Part shown: one piece after another, positions 44,773 to 52,822 of the stretch
How positions within the stretch are numbered: the first letter of the stretch is position 1
How the letters are laid out: each line of letters opens with the position of its first letter
Made by a program: the position numbers and the translations under genes
Origin: Rodentibacter haemolyticus
Lineage (GTDB): Bacteria; Pseudomonadota; Gammaproteobacteria; Enterobacterales; Pasteurellaceae
Assembly: GCF_015356115.1 (NCBI RefSeq)
Contig: NZ_CP063056.1
Span: forward strand, 1,922,001-1,986,000
Reading direction: 5' to 3'
Length of the DNA stretch: 64,000 nt
The notes under the pieces: generated by a model
What the model saw: the letters and a program-made list of their open reading frames with translations, nothing else
Databases searched by the model: none
Told to the model about the DNA's origin: nothing

Positions 44773-45192
44773 ATGACTCGTCGTTCACGTAAAGAAATTA
44801 AATCTGAAATCAATATTGTGCCGTTTTTAGACGTGTTGCTCGTACTTGTGCTTATTTTTATGGCAACAGCGCCGATTATTAGCCAAAGTGTTCAAGTTGA
44901 ACTGCCGGATTCCGTGCAAAGTCAGAATGTGTCGAATGAAGATAAAACTCCGGTTATCTTGGAAGTATCAGGAGTGAGACAATACGCACTTTCCATTGGC
45001 GGAGAGCGTCAAGAAGGTTTAACGGAAGAGATGGTAACGCAGCTATCAAAGCAAGAATTTGATAAAGATAATAATACAATGTTCCTTGTTGGAGGAGCAA
45101 AAGAAGTGCCTTATGAAGAAGTGATAAAAGCATTGAATTTACTTCATTTGGCAGGCATTAAATCCGTCGGTTTAATGACAAATCCGATTTAG
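44773..45192 (+). CDS. tolR: Tol-Pal motor protein TolR
   Basis: A 139-residue ExbD-like protein with one membrane helix. The essential proton-carrying Asp is in INIVPFLDVLLVLVLIFM. The periplasmic domain ends LLHLAGIKSVGLMTNPI, typical of TolR. Confidence 0.96.
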   Translation: MTRRSRKEIKSEINIVPFLDVLLVLVLIFMATAPIISQSVQVELPDSVQSQNVSNEDKTPVILEVSGVRQYALSIGGERQEGLTEEMVTQLSKQEFDKDNNTMFLVGGAKEVPYEEVIKALNLLHLAGIKSVGLMTNPI

Positions 45193-45207
45193 TGGGGTAG
45201 GTAAAAC

Positions 45208-46305
45208 GTGCAGAATAATCGACAAAAAAAAGGTGTGAATGCGTTTGTCATTTCGATTTTTATGCACCTTGCCCTGTTTGGGTTGTTGATTTGGAGTTCT
45301 TTCTATCAAACCGTTGAAATAATGGGCGGTGGTGAAGGCGATGGTGATGCGTTAGGCGCAGTGATGGTTGACACTGGAAATGCCGCACAAGAGTGGGGGC
45401 GGATTCAACAACAGAAAAAAGGTCAAGCGGATAAGCAGAAAAAGCCTGAACCTGTTGTCGAAGAAAAACCTGTAGAACAAGAAGACGTTCTCCGGCAAGA
45501 AGAATTAAAACGCCAACAGGAACTTCAACGACAAAAAGAAATTGAGCGTCAGAAACAAGAAATCGCAGAAAAACAAAAACAGCAAGAAATTGCCCGTCAA
45601 GAAGCGTTGGAAAAGCAAAAACGTGCTGAAGAAGCTAAAGCGAAGCAAGAGGCTGAAACAGCGAAGTTGAAAGCCGAGGCGGAAGCAAAACGTTTGGCAG
45701 CCGCCCAAAAAGCGGAAGAAGAAGCAAAAGCGAAAGCTGCCGAAGCCGCTCAGAAAGCAAAGAAACAAGCTGAAGAAAAAGCAAAAGCCGAGGCGGAAGC
45801 TAAGGCAAAAGCGGCAGAAATGAAAGCAAAAGCCGAGGCGGAAGCTAAAGCAAAAGCTGCCACTGAGGCAAAAGCCAAAGCTGAAGCTACTGCAAAGCGT
45901 AAGGCTGATCAGGCAGCATTGGATAATTTCTTAAATGGTGGTGATATCGGTGGTGGTAGTGCTTCTAAAGGCGGTAATGGCAACAAGGGAGGCTCTCAAG
46001 GTCATGGAGCGGGATTAGGTGCCGGTGATGGCGGTAAAGTCGGTGATCAATATGCCGGTGTGATTAAAAAAGAAATTCAACGTCGTTTCTTGAAGGATCC
46101 GAGCTTTGCCGGTAAGGTGTGTCGTATTAAAATTCAGTTAGGTCGCGATGGCACAATTCTAGGTTATCAGAAAATATCGGGACCGGAAGATATTTGTACC
46201 GCCGCATTAAGTGCGGTTGCAAGAACAAAAAAAGTTCCTGCTGCGCCCTCTGATGCTGTGTACAATAAATACAAAGCTCCGATTATTGATTTTGACATTA
46301 AATAA
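45208..46305 (+). CDS. tolA: Tol-Pal system protein TolA
   Basis: A 365-residue periplasm-spanning protein. One N-terminal membrane helix (VISIFMHLALFGLLIW, with the SxxxH pattern), a long Lys/Ala/Glu/Gln-rich helical domain of about 150 residues with repeated AKAEAEAKAKAA units, a Gly-rich hinge, and the globular C-terminal domain (GVIKKEIQRRFL, CRIKIQLGRDG). The start is GTG at 45208. The central repeats make length variation between strains likely. Confidence 0.95.
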   Translation: MQNNRQKKGVNAFVISIFMHLALFGLLIWSSFYQTVEIMGGGEGDGDALGAVMVDTGNAAQEWGRIQQQKKGQADKQKKPEPVVEEKPVEQEDVLRQEELKRQQELQRQKEIERQKQEIAEKQKQQEIARQEALEKQKRAEEAKAKQEAETAKLKAEAEAKRLAAAQKAEEEAKAKAAEAAQKAKKQAEEKAKAEAEAKAKAAEMKAKAEAEAKAKAATEAKAKAEATAKRKADQAALDNFLNGGDIGGGSASKGGNGNKGGSQGHGAGLGAGDGGKVGDQYAGVIKKEIQRRFLKDPSFAGKVCRIKIQLGRDGTILGYQKISGPEDICTAALSAVARTKKVPAAPSDAVYNKYKAPIIDFDIK

Positions 46306-46346
46306 TGGGCTTGAAATAATAAATGAGTTTACTCAAAGGGAACAAA

Positions 46347-47630
46347 ATGAAATTAATTAAAAAGCTTGTAGGCGTGTTTGCGGTTGTATTTGCCGTCGTA
46401 AGTTATGCCGTTGCGGAAGATGAGGTTCGCATTGTGATTGATGAAGGGGTGGACGGAGCCCGTCCGATCGCAGTCGTACCTTTTGCCGGTGTGGCACCGG
46501 AGGATATGGCTAAGATCATTTCTGATGATTTACGTAATAGCGGTAAATTTAACCCTATCTCAGTAAGTCAAATGCCTCAAAGGCCAACTTCAGCCTCTGA
46601 AGTTAATCCTGAGGCTTGGACTGCATTAGGGATTGATGCCGTTGTAGTAGGGCAGATAACTGCAACCGGTAGCGGCTATAATATTTCTTACCAGCTTGTT
46701 GATACTGTTGGTGCATCAGGTTCGGCAGGGGCTGTATTGGCTCAGAATAGTTATGTGGTAACCAACAAATGGTTACGTTATGGCGCACATACTGTAAGTG
46801 ATGAGGTTTTTGAAAAATTAACCGGTATTCGTGGTGCTTTCAGAACTCGTATTGCTTATGTGGTACAAAAAAACGGTGGTTCACAACCTTATGAAGTGCG
46901 TGTAGCGGATTATGACGGTTATAACCAATTTGTAGTGAATCGTAGTTCCCAACCTATTATGTCGCCGGCGTGGTCACCGGATGGTAAGCGTTTAGCTTAC
47001 GTATCGTTTGAAAATAGAAAATCACAGTTAGTCGTGCAAGATTTAGGTTCCGGTGCTCGTAAAGTTGTTGCATCGTTCCCTGGTCATAACGGCGCTCCGG
47101 CTTTTTCTCCGGACGGTTCGCGTTTGGCTTTTGCTTCATCACAAGATGGAACATTAAATATTTATGTGATGGGCGCAAATGGCGGAACACCAACACAATT
47201 AACCCGAGGAGCCGGCAACAATACCGAGCCTTCATGGTCTCCTGATGGAAATTCAATCTTATTTACTTCGGATAGAAGCGGTTCACCTCAAATTTATCGT
47301 ATGAGTGCCAACGGAGCTGGGGCAACCCCGATTGGTGGACGTGGTAGTGCGCAGATAAGTGCTGATGGGAAAACACTTGTTATGATTAATGGCAATAATA
47401 ACGTGGTAAAACAAGATCTTTCAACTGGTGCCTCTGAAGTTTTAAGTACCTCTTTCCTCGGTGAAAGTCCGAGCATTTCTCCTAACGGTATTATGATTAT
47501 TTATAGTTCTACCCAAGGTTTAGGAAAGGTGCTACAATTGGTTTCTGCAGATGGTCGTTTTAAGGCTAGTCTTCCAGGAAGTAGTGGGCAAGTTAAATTT
47601 CCGGCTTGGTCACCATACTTAACTAAGTGA
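46347..47630 (+). CDS. tolB: Tol-Pal system beta-propeller protein TolB
   Basis: A 427-residue periplasmic protein that binds Pal. The start at 46347 gives a signal peptide MKLIKKLVGVFAVVFAVVSY cleaved after AVA; the in-frame ATG at 46323 would lengthen the n-region and is less likely. The propeller repeats carry MSPAWSPDGKRLAYVSFE, APAFSPDGSRLAFAS and EPSWSPDGNSILFTSDRSG. Confidence 0.96.
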   Translation: MKLIKKLVGVFAVVFAVVSYAVAEDEVRIVIDEGVDGARPIAVVPFAGVAPEDMAKIISDDLRNSGKFNPISVSQMPQRPTSASEVNPEAWTALGIDAVVVGQITATGSGYNISYQLVDTVGASGSAGAVLAQNSYVVTNKWLRYGAHTVSDEVFEKLTGIRGAFRTRIAYVVQKNGGSQPYEVRVADYDGYNQFVVNRSSQPIMSPAWSPDGKRLAYVSFENRKSQLVVQDLGSGARKVVASFPGHNGAPAFSPDGSRLAFASSQDGTLNIYVMGANGGTPTQLTRGAGNNTEPSWSPDGNSILFTSDRSGSPQIYRMSANGAGATPIGGRGSAQISADGKTLVMINGNNNVVKQDLSTGASEVLSTSFLGESPSISPNGIMIIYSSTQGLGKVLQLVSADGRFKASLPGSSGQVKFPAWSPYLTK

Positions 47631-47650
47631 AATGTAATTAGGAGAATCTA

Positions 47651-48121
47651 ATGAACAAATTTGTTAAATCATTATTAGTTGCCGGTTCTGTGGCTGCATT
47701 GGCAGCGTGTAGCTCTTCCAGCAACGATGCAGCCGGTAACGGTGCAAATAATAACGGTCAAACTTTCGGTGGTTATTCTGTTGAAGATCTTCAACAACGT
47801 TACAATACCGTATATTTCGGTTTTGACAAATACAACATCGAAGGTGAATATGTACAAATCTTAGATGCACATGCAGCATACTTAAATGCAACACCTGCAT
47901 CTAAAGTTGTTGTTGAAGGTAACACTGACGAACGTGGTACGCCGGAATACAACATCGCTTTAGGTCAACGTCGTGCTGATGCGGTTAAATCTTTCTTAGC
48001 GGGTAAAGGCGTAGAAGGTAGCAAAGTATCAACAGTTTCTTACGGTGAAGAGAAACCAGCTGTGTTAGGTCATGACGAAGCGGCATACTCTAAAAACCGT
48101 CGTGCAGTGTTAGCGTACTAA
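47651..48121 (+). CDS. pal: Peptidoglycan-associated lipoprotein Pal (P6-like)
   Basis: A 156-residue outer-membrane lipoprotein. The lipobox is LAAC with Cys20 in VAALAACSSSSND. The OmpA-like peptidoglycan-binding domain has VEGNTDERGTPEYNIALGQR. It closely resembles outer-membrane protein P6 of Haemophilus. It ends the Tol-Pal operon with a clear terminator. Confidence 0.97.
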   Translation: MNKFVKSLLVAGSVAALAACSSSSNDAAGNGANNNGQTFGGYSVEDLQQRYNTVYFGFDKYNIEGEYVQILDAHAAYLNATPASKVVVEGNTDERGTPEYNIALGQRRADAVKSFLAGKGVEGSKVSTVSYGEEKPAVLGHDEAAYSKNRRAVLAY

Positions 48122-48145
48122 TCTTAAACTTTTTGGTTTTTATCA

Positions 48146-48185
48146 CTAAAAGCAGCGTTTAAAAATAAATGCTGCTTTTTTAGTT
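48146..48185 (+). terminator. Rho-independent terminator after pal
   Basis: AAAAGCAGC and GCTGCTTTT form a 9-bp stem around a 14-nt loop, followed by TTTAGTTTT. Confidence 0.82.
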
Positions 48186-48253
48186 TTATCGAATGTTGAG
48201 TAATTAAATTGTTTGTAATTCACTCAATTAATAAGAAAGATGCAAAATTCTAC

Positions 48254-48281
48254 TTGCGTCAGAAAATAAAATCAGTATTAT
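48254..48281 (+). promoter_or_regulatory. Promoter of tRNA-Lys
   Basis: TTGCGT (48254-48259) and TATTAT (48276-48281) are 16 bp apart; a GC-rich ACGCACC discriminator follows, as expected for a stable-RNA promoter. Confidence 0.6.
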
Positions 48282-48303
48282 ACGCACCATGTCAAGACGA
48301 TAT

Positions 48304-48379
48304 GGGTCGTTAGCTCAGTCGGTAGAGCAGCGGACTTTTAATCCGTTGGTCGAAGGTTCGAATCCTTCACGACCCACCA
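48304..48379 (+). tRNA. tRNA-Lys (anticodon TTT)
   Basis: A 76-nt cloverleaf beginning GGGTCGTTAGCTCAGTCGGT, anticodon loop CTTTTAA, T-arm GGTTCGAATCC, acceptor arm ACGACCC and encoded CCA. No copy of its 3' end was seen on the far side of the RTX operon. Confidence 0.98.
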
Positions 48380-49188
48380 ATTGTTCAATTCAACTTCCAT
48401 CCTTTTATCAAAGCCCGATATTCCTTTAAGTTTATTTTATTATCAGGCGAGAATTATAGGCTTGTCTTTTATTTCAAAAAATATCTATTCTTAAAACTTG
48501 AGTTTCATTTAATCAAATTCATCAGGATTTACCGTTTTAATTTCGCCACAGGTAAGTTAATCTCCTTTTATTACGATTTAGCTTTCACTCGGAATAATGC
48601 TTTTAACCAAAAGCCTTTTAAACACCTCATTTAACGTTGCTAAATCATACAAGACCCCCACTGACTGCGAATAAAAAATGTTTTTGTTTACGAAATATTC
48701 ATTACTAGCACTGACTTGCCAATAAATGAGTAATTCAACACAAATTTAATTACCATCTGTTCAATTTTTCATCGATCTGATTTTTGATATTAGGCATTCA
48801 ACAATCTTGGTCTAGTTAGGCTCAACTCCAGTTTTCAAACGATAAAATGCATCTTCGATCATTCTTATTACTCTATAGATGCTAACTTTTAGCTTAAATG
48901 TTAATCATAATCAATTCCACTTTTTGATATATATCAAAAAAAAGTTATTTATATTCTTTTAACTAATAAAAAAGCTTCCTTTTCTTGAACTATTTCTGTA
49001 GATTGCACGGCGTTTTCACTTTCTTAATAGTTATTAATATTATAAAAATAGGAATTTTCGGTGTTAAATATCGATTTGATTTCTATATAACAGACAAAAA
49101 ACTATTATTTCGTAATTTTCAATATAATAGTTTAACAAGTTTAGACTGTCATTTAAGTAATCTAAAATTTTTAAAAGGAGATAAATCA
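48380..49188 (+). other. Long AT-rich region upstream of the RTX operon
   Basis: About 810 bp without a recognisable gene. An open frame continuous with the RTX C gene begins at 48985 but its first 68 residues do not resemble any RTX acyltransferase. The region holds Fur-like and FNR sites (listed separately) and would carry the toxin promoter and a leader of 200 nt or more. No uptake core is present. Confidence 0.65.
48900..48937 (+). promoter_or_regulatory. Adjacent Fur-like and FNR sites upstream of the RTX operon
   Basis: TTGATATATATCAA (48924-48937) is a perfect FNR/HlyX consensus. Six bp upstream, GTTAATCATAATCAATTCC (48900-48918) matches the 19-bp Fur consensus at 14 positions. The FNR centre is about 258 bp before the proposed TTG start of the C gene. 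Confidence 0.6.
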
Positions 49189-49719
49189 TTGAGTGTTAAT
49201 AACATAAATGCCCCATTTGAGACCTTAGGGCATATCGCTTGGCTGTGGGCAAATTCCCCACTACACCGAAATTGGTCACTTTCTTTACTCGCAATTAATA
49301 CATTGCCTGCTATTCATCATAATCAATACGTTTTATTAATGCGTAATAATTTTCCTGTTGCATTTTGTAGCTGGGCAAATCTAAGTTTAGAAAATGAAGT
49401 GAAATATCTTGATGATGTCGCTTCATTATCTGCAGAAGACTGGAATTCCGGCGATAGAAAATGGTTTATCGATTGGATCGCTCCTTTTGGTGATAACGGG
49501 GCGTTATATAAACACATGCGCAAGCTTTTTGCACATGATGTATTTCGTGCTATCAGGATAGAACCTAATGGTAAAACAGGAAAAATAGTCGAGTTTCATG
49601 GAGGTAAAATTGACAAAAAACTAGCAAGTAAAATTTTTCAACAATATCACTTTGAGCTAATGAGTGAGCTAAAAACAAAACCGGATTTTAAATTTTCAAT
49701 TCTTAAAGAAGGAGAATAG
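49189..49719 (+). CDS. RTX toxin-activating lysine acyltransferase (HlyC/ApxC family)
   Basis: A 176-residue acyltransferase that moves fatty acyl groups from acyl-ACP onto two lysines of the protoxin. It matches HlyC throughout: LGHIAWLWANSPLHRNW holds the catalytic His (HlyC His23), and SGDRKWFIDWIAPFGDNGAL and EFHGGKIDKKLA are conserved. The start is TTG at 49189, 8 nt after AAAAGGAG; any upstream start in this frame adds about 70 unrelated residues. First gene of the C-A-B-D operon, 3 nt ahead of the toxin gene. Confidence 0.93.
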   Translation: MSVNNINAPFETLGHIAWLWANSPLHRNWSLSLLAINTLPAIHHNQYVLLMRNNFPVAFCSWANLSLENEVKYLDDVASLSAEDWNSGDRKWFIDWIAPFGDNGALYKHMRKLFAHDVFRAIRIEPNGKTGKIVEFHGGKIDKKLASKIFQQYHFELMSELKTKPDFKFSILKEGE

Positions 49720-49722
49720 TAT

Positions 49723-52700
49723 ATGGCGAATCTACAATCAAAACTCGCTAATGTCAAACAAAGTGCAGCAGCAAAAGCTGCAGCAACTAAACAAGCACTA
49801 CAAAAAGCGGCAGAACGTGCTAAGCAAGCCGGAAAAAAACTCATTTTATATGTTCCAAAAGATTATGAAGGACAAGGATCCAGCCTAAATGAATTAGTTA
49901 AGGCTGCAGATGACTTAGGTATTGAAGTTCATCGTTCAGAAAAAAATTCAACCGCTTTAGCTAAAGAAATTTTTGGCACCGGCGAACAATTATTAGGGTT
50001 AACTGAACGTGGTTTAGCGTTATTTGCCCCTACAATAGATAAATTATTGAGTAAATATAAATTTTCTAATAGTGCTGGGAACCTTGCTAACCATACCTCA
50101 AAAGCTGCAAGCGTATTATCTACATTACAAAATTTCTTAGGAACTGCGTTATCAAGTATGGATCTTGATGAACTAATTCAACGACGCAAAAATGGTGAAA
50201 AAATAGGCGACGAAGAATTGGCAAAAGCAAGCATAGATTTAATCAATCAGCTTGTTGATACCGCTTCTAGTATTGTGAGTAATCTTGATTCTTTTTCAAG
50301 CCAACTAAACAAATTAGGCGATGCGCTATCTCAAACTAAGCATTTAGGTAATGTTGGTAATAAATTGAAAAATTTACCCAATTTTGGCAATGTAGGTTCA
50401 GGGATTGAAGCATTATCCGGTGTTTTATCAGCGGTTTCTGCAGCTTTTATTCTTGCCGATAAAAAAGGAGATAAAGGCGCACAAGCGGCAGCAGGTGTTG
50501 AATTATCAGCTAAAGTATTAGGTAATGTAGGTAAGGCGGTATCTAAATATATTATTGCCTATCGTGTAGCAAGAGGATTATCTACCAGTGCTGCGAGTGC
50601 CGGGTTAATTGCTTCAATGGTGACTTTGGCTATTAGTCCTCTTTCTTTTCTCAATGTAGCCAACCAATTTGATCGAGCTAAAGAATTAGAAAAACTTTCG
50701 CAACGCTTTAAGAAATTTGGCTATGAAGGAGATGCTTTACTTGCCTCGTTTTACAGAGAATCCGGAACAATAGAAGCAGCCTTAACAACCATTAATACTG
50801 TAATGAATGCTATTTCGGCAGGAGTAAGTGCTGCATCAGCAGCTTCTTTAGTTGGTGCTCCTGTTAGCTTATTAGTTGGTGCGATCACAAGTATTATTTC
50901 CGGTATCCTTGAAGCATCAAAACAAGCAATGTTTGAGCATGTTGCAGATAAGTTAGCAAGTGAAATTGCTGAATGGGAGAAGAAAAATGGCGGTAAAAAT
51001 TATTTTGAGAACGGGTATGATTCTCGACATGCCGAATATATAGCGGAAAAGGCTTTAGAAAAATTCTCAGAGCTTGCGAAGGAATATAAGACTCAGCGCT
51101 CCCTTGCCATTATTCAGCAACATTGGGATGAAAATATAGGAGAACTAGCAGGAGTTAGTCGAAATGGCGCACGGATCAAAAGTGGCAAAGGATATGCTGA
51201 ATTATATGAAGACGGAAAAATCAAAAGTATGAATATAGATCAGTATAAACAAGTTGTTTTTGATCCATTAAAAGGAAATATTGCCTTACCGGATAGTGAT
51301 AAATCGACTTCCCTGTCCTTTGTAAGACCAACCTTTACACCGGGTGAAGAAATTCGTTCAAGAAAACAAGAAGGTAAATATGAGTATATGACAAGCCTGC
51401 TCGTTAAGGGGGTTGATAGATGGGTTGTTACCGGGGTTCAAAGTGCAGCCGGTGTTTACGATTATGCTAATTTGATACAGTTTATGTATGCAGGTTATTC
51501 GGATTTAACCAAGGGGGGGCGACAATATCGCGAGCTCAAAATTGTATCAAATCTAGGAAAAAGAAATGATACGGTTTTTCTTGGAGCCGGTTCATCAGAA
51601 GTGAATGCAGGGGAAGGACATGATACCGTTTATTATAATAAAACGGAAACAGGCTATTTAACTGTTGATGGTCGAAATGCTACTCAAGCGGGGAATTATA
51701 CTGTATCAAAAGGGTTGGGAGGAGATGTAAAAATTCTGCAAGAGGTTGTTAAAGAGCAAAAAGTTAGAAGAGGAAAATCAACTGAGACCTTACAATATCG
51801 TCATTATGAAATGACACATAGTCATAACCATTATTTAAAAGCTGTAGATAAATTAAACTCTGTAGAAGAGATCTTCGGTGGAATGAAGAACGATACTTTC
51901 TATGGTAGTAAATTTAATGATATTTTCCACGGCGGTAAAGGTAATGATGTGCTAGAAGGAAATGACGGCGATGATCGCCTCTATGGAGATAGTGGTGATG
52001 ATATCCTCAGAGGTGGAAATGGTAATGACCGTCTTTCCGGTGGTGAAGGTAATGATAAATTGTTCGGAGGACAAGGAAACGATTTTCTTGACGGAGGAGA
52101 TGGTGACGATGAGTTACAAACACTAGGTGGTAAGAATGATAAAAATATCTTACTAGGTGGAGCCGGTAATGATAAATTATACGGTAGTACCGGCGATGAT
52201 TTATTAGATGGTGGAACTGGTAATGATATCATGTATGGTGGTTTGGGTAATGATATTTACCGTTATAAGGATGGTTATGGAAATCATATTATTGAAGATA
52301 ATGGTGGTTATGATAAATTGAGTTTAGCTAACCTCACTTTCAGAGATGTGTATTTCCAAAGAGATGGAGATAATCTAGTTATGACTACAATGACACAATC
52401 TAGATCTACCATTACATTTAAAAATTGGTTTAAAAAACCAGACGGAGATAGTTCAGACAATAAAATCGAAGAAATTATTGATAAAGACGGAAGAGTTTTG
52501 ACTCATCAGGAGCTTGATAAGTTTATTAATGATAGTGCTAAAGCTAAAGGAGGTAGTGATACGCATTTTTCCTGGTATTATACATACCCAAAACAAGAAG
52601 CTTTGACTTCATTAGGAAATGATATTCAAAAAATTATTTCTTCAGTCGGCAATTTTGGAGGCGATTCAGCTAAACCGGTCGCGGCTTCACTGTACTCTTC

Positions 52701-52755
52701 TATGCCAACACCATTTAATACTTATAATAATACCTTAGCTGCTTCGGCTGCTTAA
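49723..52755 (+). CDS. RTX pore-forming cytolysin (Apx/Lkt/Hly family)
   Basis: A 1010-residue secreted cytolysin. Order of domains: Ala/Lys-rich N-terminus, hydrophobic pore-forming region (about residues 230-410, with AAFILADKKGDKGAQAAAG), acylated region with both conserved lysines, Lys552 in QEGKYEYMTSLLVKG and Lys685 in RRGKSTETLQYR, then a calcium-binding repeat block (residues ~720-848) with eight canonical GGxGxD units and several near copies, and a C-terminal secretion signal. It is closest in pattern to ApxI/HlyA-type toxins of Pasteurellaceae; the exact toxin name cannot be given. The frame is intact, including a G7 tract at 51513. Confidence 0.96.
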   Translation: MANLQSKLANVKQSAAAKAAATKQALQKAAERAKQAGKKLILYVPKDYEGQGSSLNELVKAADDLGIEVHRSEKNSTALAKEIFGTGEQLLGLTERGLALFAPTIDKLLSKYKFSNSAGNLANHTSKAASVLSTLQNFLGTALSSMDLDELIQRRKNGEKIGDEELAKASIDLINQLVDTASSIVSNLDSFSSQLNKLGDALSQTKHLGNVGNKLKNLPNFGNVGSGIEALSGVLSAVSAAFILADKKGDKGAQAAAGVELSAKVLGNVGKAVSKYIIAYRVARGLSTSAASAGLIASMVTLAISPLSFLNVANQFDRAKELEKLSQRFKKFGYEGDALLASFYRESGTIEAALTTINTVMNAISAGVSAASAASLVGAPVSLLVGAITSIISGILEASKQAMFEHVADKLASEIAEWEKKNGGKNYFENGYDSRHAEYIAEKALEKFSELAKEYKTQRSLAIIQQHWDENIGELAGVSRNGARIKSGKGYAELYEDGKIKSMNIDQYKQVVFDPLKGNIALPDSDKSTSLSFVRPTFTPGEEIRSRKQEGKYEYMTSLLVKGVDRWVVTGVQSAAGVYDYANLIQFMYAGYSDLTKGGRQYRELKIVSNLGKRNDTVFLGAGSSEVNAGEGHDTVYYNKTETGYLTVDGRNATQAGNYTVSKGLGGDVKILQEVVKEQKVRRGKSTETLQYRHYEMTHSHNHYLKAVDKLNSVEEIFGGMKNDTFYGSKFNDIFHGGKGNDVLEGNDGDDRLYGDSGDDILRGGNGNDRLSGGEGNDKLFGGQGNDFLDGGDGDDELQTLGGKNDKNILLGGAGNDKLYGSTGDDLLDGGTGNDIMYGGLGNDIYRYKDGYGNHIIEDNGGYDKLSLANLTFRDVYFQRDGDNLVMTTMTQSRSTITFKNWFKKPDGDSSDNKIEEIIDKDGRVLTHQELDKFINDSAKAKGGSDTHFSWYYTYPKQEALTSLGNDIQKIISSVGNFGGDSAKPVAASLYSSMPTPFNTYNNTLAASAA

Positions 52756-52771
52756 TCTTTTGTTAAATAAA

Positions 52772-52803
52772 GGCAATCCTGTTTTAGATAGGATTGCCCT
52801 TTT
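52772..52803 (+). terminator. Hairpin between RTX A and B genes (attenuator)
   Basis: GGCAATCCT and AGGATTGCC form a perfect 9-bp stem with a 9-nt loop, followed by CTTTTATTT. It lies 17 nt after the toxin stop and 20 nt before the exporter start. In related operons a similar site reduces exporter expression relative to toxin. Confidence 0.85.
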
Positions 52804-52822
52804 ATTTGTTTAGGGAGACATA

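Noticed and set aside
45505..45768. Phe-rich open frame opposite tolA
   Set aside because: It is the antisense of the Lys/Ala/Glu-rich TolA helix and has no ribosome site.
48800..48900. Possible transposase remnant on the minus strand (RMIEDAFYRLKTGVEPN)
   Set aside because: The stretch is short, interrupted by stops and matches no family I can name with confidence.
48985..49188. N-terminal extension of the RTX C protein from the ATG at 48985
   Set aside because: HlyC-type similarity begins at the TTG at 49189, which has a good ribosome site; the upstream 68 residues look like translated leader.
51981..52232. Pro/Ser-rich open frame opposite the RTX repeats
   Set aside because: It is the antisense shadow of the glycine-aspartate nonapeptide repeats.
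49723..52755. Assigning the toxin a specific name such as ApxI, PnxI or AvxI
   Set aside because: Domain pattern fits several Pasteurellaceae RTX toxins and a database alignment would be needed to choose.
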